Below are positions 41,386-43,999 of a stretch of 43,999 bases of DNA, in pieces. The notes beneath the pieces are model-generated. The model was not told the origin of the DNA, did not search any database, and worked only from the letters and a program-made list of their open reading frames with translations. How positions within the stretch are numbered: position 1 is the stretch's first letter; each line of letters begins with the position of its first letter. The position numbers and the translations under genes were made by a program. Origin of the DNA: an uncultured bacterium (GTDB lineage Bacteria; Bacteroidota; Bacteroidia; Bacteroidales; Bacteroidaceae); the NCBI GenBank assembly GCA_905215555.1, contig CAJMQU010000037.1, forward strand, positions 1 through 43,999, written 5' to 3'.

Positions 41386-43830
41386 ATGAATATGAGAACA
41401 TTTTATCTATTGACTTTATTGTTATGCGTTTCTCTTGCTAATGCTCAGAACATGCGCAAAAGAATTTTGCTTAATTCGGACTGGCGTTTCGCCAAAGGAC
41501 ATGCTGCTAATCCAGAGAAAGATTTCAATTACGGACGGGCACTTTCCTTCTCCAAAATAAATTTCCTGCAAGAAGCCACTCTGCTTCAAGCTGATCAGAA
41601 GTCTCGTTTTACAATTCCTCATACCGAGATTTATGACGATAGCCAATGGGAAAGAGTATCCTTACCTCACGATTGGGGAATGACACTGGACTTTGCGCCC
41701 GATCAACTAAAAGTAAAAGGCTATCGTAGACTGGGTGGACTTTCTCCAGAAAACAGTGTGGGATGGTATCGTAAAAAATTAAAGCAAACATTCGTTAAAG
41801 GCTGCCGTTATCATCTGGAATTTGAAGGTATATTCAGAGATGCACAAGTGTGGATAAACGGCATCTACCTTGGAAGAAACGAAAGCGGCTACGTACCTCT
41901 GTTGTTTGATGTAACAGAATGCTTAAACTATGAACCGGAGAAAGAGAATGTAATAACCGTGCGGGTAGATGCCACCCAGTCAGAACTATGGTCTTATGAA
42001 GGAGCCGGAATTTACCGTAATGTATGGTTGATACAAACGTCCTCGATACATATTCCGCAATGGGGTACCTTCGTCAGCAGTGATGTAGATCTCACGAAAC
42101 GGCAAGCCACTATAGAAGCATTAATTGAAGTTGTCAATGAATCGGATAAAACCGTAAATGTTGTTTTAAAAAATAGCATCACCGACATAGAGGGAAAACA
42201 TGTAGCTTACACAGAAACCCGTCTAAGCATTCATTCGCTCGAAAGAAATGAGATAAAAGCCCACATGCAGGTGAATAATGCACACCTATGGTCACCGGAA
42301 AACCCTCATCTCTATACACTACACACGGAAATAGAGATGAATAATACGGTTATTGACAGCTACGTTACCCGTTTCGGAATCCGCACCATTGCTTTTAATC
42401 CCGACCAAGGTTTCCTCCTGAACGGTAAACGTGTACAATTACAAGGAGTGTGTTGCCATCAAGATCATGCCGGAGTAGGTGTAGCTGTCCCCGACCGCTT
42501 AAACGCCTGGCGTATTCAGAAACTAAAAGAGTTCGGCACCAATGCCTATCGAGCTTCTCACAATCCACCTACAGTTTCACTTTTGGATGCATGCGATAGT
42601 TTAGGAATGATGGTGATAGATGAAATGCGTATGATGAGTTCCAGCGATGAAGGACTCCAACAAATGAAAACCATTATCCGGCGTGACCGGAATCATCCTT
42701 CAATTATCCTCTGGAGTTTAGGAAATGAAGAGCCGGCTATCCAAAAAACAGAAAAAGGAAGAATGATAGCCGAACGAATGAAATGCATACAACATAAACT
42801 CGACCCGACCCGTATGTGTACGGCAGCCATGAATGGTGGTTGGGGAAGCGGGTTCTCCTTGGCCGTAGATGTGCAAGGTTCCAACTATTTCAGAATAGGT
42901 AATCTGGACAACATACACAAAAAACTCCCACAACTTCCTTGTATCCTGACCGAAGAAGCCAGTACACTCACTACCCGAGGCATTTATAGTACTATAAAAG
43001 AAAAAGACTATCATCAGTCCTACGACCATGACCGGCCAAACTGGGGAGCTACCGCACAAGAATGGATGCGTTATGTAGATACCCGCCCATATATCGGAGG
43101 AGCATTTGTTTGGACAGGCTTTGATTATGGCGGTGAAGCTTTGATGCATTATTGGCCGGGAGTCGTCTCCAATTTTGGTATTCTGGATTATTGCGGCTAT
43201 CCTAAAGATGCTTATTGGTACTACAAAGCTTGGTGGACAAATGAACCTGTATTGCATATATTACCTCATTGGAACAGTATTGGGAGCGATTCGGTGGATG
43301 TACAACTATATACCAATATGGATGAAGCCGAACTATTTCTTAATAACAAAAGTCTCGGAAAGCAAATAATAAGTAAATATGATATCCCCACATGGCGAGT
43401 GAAATATATGCCCGGAAAACTGACGGCTAAAGGTAAATTCAACAATAAAAAGTATGTAGCATCCGTAGAGACAACCGGAAAACCGGCATCATTGCAACTA
43501 ATCAGTGAAACCGGAGATTCCATAAAGGGAGACGGCAACGACATAGCCATCATAACAGTAAAAATAATAGATTCACAAAAACGCACAGTCCCTACTGCCA
43601 ATAATCACATCCGCTTCAAAGTAGAAAACGGTGTTGTGTTGGGCATAGGTAATGGTGACCCGTCTTGCCACGAGCCCGACGTTTTCCCGCAAGGGGTACC
43701 AATAGAGAGAAGCGCCTTCTCAGGATATGCACAATTAATCGTTACGTCCGACCGTTCGGGGAATCCCATAAACATAGTGGCTACTTCTGAAGAACTAAAA
43801 GAAAGCCAAATTCAAATTAATATTCAATAG
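41386..43830 (+). CDS. Glycoside hydrolase family 2 enzyme with C-terminal DUF4982-like domain
   Basis: The 814-residue product has a signal peptide ending near LANAQ. GH2 modules follow in order: sugar-binding domain (RILLNSDWRFAKG, VSLPHDWGMTLDF, GWYRKKL), Ig-like domain, and a TIM barrel with acid/base E448 in SLGNEEP and probable nucleophile E523 in ILTEEAST. From about 630 come C-terminal Ig-like domains, first of DUF4982 type, then PASLQLISETGDSIKGDGNDIAIITVKIID. The family includes beta-galactosidases and beta-glucuronidases; specificity is not readable. It lies 95 bases after the regulator gene on the same strand and shares little sequence with the GH2 at 23062, so the locus encodes two different GH2 activities. 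A terminator follows 67 bases after its stop. Confidence 0.93.
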   Translation: MNMRTFYLLTLLLCVSLANAQNMRKRILLNSDWRFAKGHAANPEKDFNYGRALSFSKINFLQEATLLQADQKSRFTIPHTEIYDDSQWERVSLPHDWGMTLDFAPDQLKVKGYRRLGGLSPENSVGWYRKKLKQTFVKGCRYHLEFEGIFRDAQVWINGIYLGRNESGYVPLLFDVTECLNYEPEKENVITVRVDATQSELWSYEGAGIYRNVWLIQTSSIHIPQWGTFVSSDVDLTKRQATIEALIEVVNESDKTVNVVLKNSITDIEGKHVAYTETRLSIHSLERNEIKAHMQVNNAHLWSPENPHLYTLHTEIEMNNTVIDSYVTRFGIRTIAFNPDQGFLLNGKRVQLQGVCCHQDHAGVGVAVPDRLNAWRIQKLKEFGTNAYRASHNPPTVSLLDACDSLGMMVIDEMRMMSSSDEGLQQMKTIIRRDRNHPSIILWSLGNEEPAIQKTEKGRMIAERMKCIQHKLDPTRMCTAAMNGGWGSGFSLAVDVQGSNYFRIGNLDNIHKKLPQLPCILTEEASTLTTRGIYSTIKEKDYHQSYDHDRPNWGATAQEWMRYVDTRPYIGGAFVWTGFDYGGEALMHYWPGVVSNFGILDYCGYPKDAYWYYKAWWTNEPVLHILPHWNSIGSDSVDVQLYTNMDEAELFLNNKSLGKQIISKYDIPTWRVKYMPGKLTAKGKFNNKKYVASVETTGKPASLQLISETGDSIKGDGNDIAIITVKIIDSQKRTVPTANNHIRFKVENGVVLGIGNGDPSCHEPDVFPQGVPIERSAFSGYAQLIVTSDRSGNPINIVATSEELKESQIQINIQ

Positions 43831-43897
43831 ACAGCTGCATGAAAGCCTTTGAGAAATCAGCAGCTAATCACAGTTCCTAACTATCTGTCCATAAAAA

Positions 43898-43934
43898 AGA
43901 GGCTGACTCAAAATATATATTGAGTTCAGCCTCT
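43898..43934. terminator. Bidirectional terminator between the GH2 gene and ssrA
   Basis: AGAGGCTGACTCAA at 43898-43911 pairs with TTGAGTTCAGCCTCT at 43920-43934 with a single bulged base. On the - strand it is followed by a run of six T residues, a classical terminator for the tmRNA gene. On the + strand the tail is T-rich, so it can also end the GH2 transcript. Confidence 0.88.
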
Positions 43935-43947
43935 TCTTATCTTTCTG

Positions 43948-43999
43948 TGGAGCTGGAGGGAATCGAACCCTCGTCCAAACGAGGAAATCATAAGCTTTC
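43948..43999 (-). ncRNA. ssrA: tmRNA (transfer-messenger RNA), 3' end only
   Basis: Read on the - strand, the last 52 bases contain CGTTTGGACGAGGGTTCGAT, then TCCCTCCAGCTCCA. This is a T-arm with GGTTCGATTCC loop sequence, preceded by the GTTTGGAC stretch characteristic of tmRNA rather than of an ordinary tRNA, and closed by the acceptor strand CAGCTCC plus discriminator A at 43948. The CCA tail is not encoded; the genome reads CAG next. tmRNA rescues stalled ribosomes by adding a degradation tag together with SmpB. The tag-coding region and the 5' end lie beyond the window. Confidence 0.88.

Noticed and set aside
1..43999. CRISPR arrays, insertion sequences, integrases, phage genes and rRNA
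   Set aside because: No regularly spaced identical repeats, transposase or integrase motifs, or rRNA sequence were found on either strand; apart from the partial tmRNA, no tRNA-like cloverleaf was noticed.
43941..43999. The right-end T-arm as an ordinary tRNA
   Set aside because: Upstream of the T-arm (- strand) there is GTTTGGAC and no anticodon arm at the expected distance, the pattern of tmRNA.

Overview
The window looks like a chromosomal stretch of a gut Bacteroides or a close relative. The basis is its gene families (paired SusC/SusD transporters, a hybrid two-component regulator, GH2/GH29/GH88 enzymes, the zapA-rny pair) and the repeated occurrence of the Bacteroides -7 promoter box TAnnTTTG at sensible distances upstream of start codons. 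I cannot name the species.

Region 1 (1-17.7 kb) is mostly core genome. It holds the 3' end of a small gene, zapA, a strong RNA hairpin, rny (RNase Y) and cutC on the + strand. On the - strand come a multidomain transglutaminase-like lipoprotein; a LytTR regulator followed by a TonB-dependent receptor, a DUF2141 protein and a CPBP protease; yccF; a heparinase II/III-like enzyme; dinB; a MATE exporter; and two different L,D-transpeptidases. A 46-codon gene at 10292-10432 is added here by reading the sequence. The rny gene is abnormal: relative to the family it lacks, in frame, about 24 residues that carry the HD metal-binding dipeptide.

Region 2 (17.9-43.8 kb) is a polysaccharide utilization locus (PUL). 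A hybrid two-component sensor/regulator (37.2-41.3 kb, +) sits divergent from a - strand operon: GH88 unsaturated glucuronyl hydrolase, SusC/SusD pair A, SusC/SusD pair B, a hairpin attenuator, a GH2 enzyme, a 1375-residue GH29-PL8 fusion and a metallophosphoesterase lipoprotein. A second GH2 gene follows the regulator on the + strand. The key protein joins an alpha-L-fucosidase-like module to a chondroitinase-ABC-type PL8 lyase whose four expected catalytic residues are all present (H819, Y826, R884, E973). The lyase would leave a 4,5-unsaturated uronic acid end, which is what GH88 enzymes remove. The inferred substrate is a fucose-branched, uronic-acid-containing glycan of chondroitin type. 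No sulfatase is present in the window, so a heavily sulfated substrate would need enzymes encoded elsewhere.

The window ends inside the 3' end of the tmRNA gene (ssrA, - strand), separated from the PUL by a hairpin terminator. Family assignments come from motif recognition and remembered family sequences; no database search was run.
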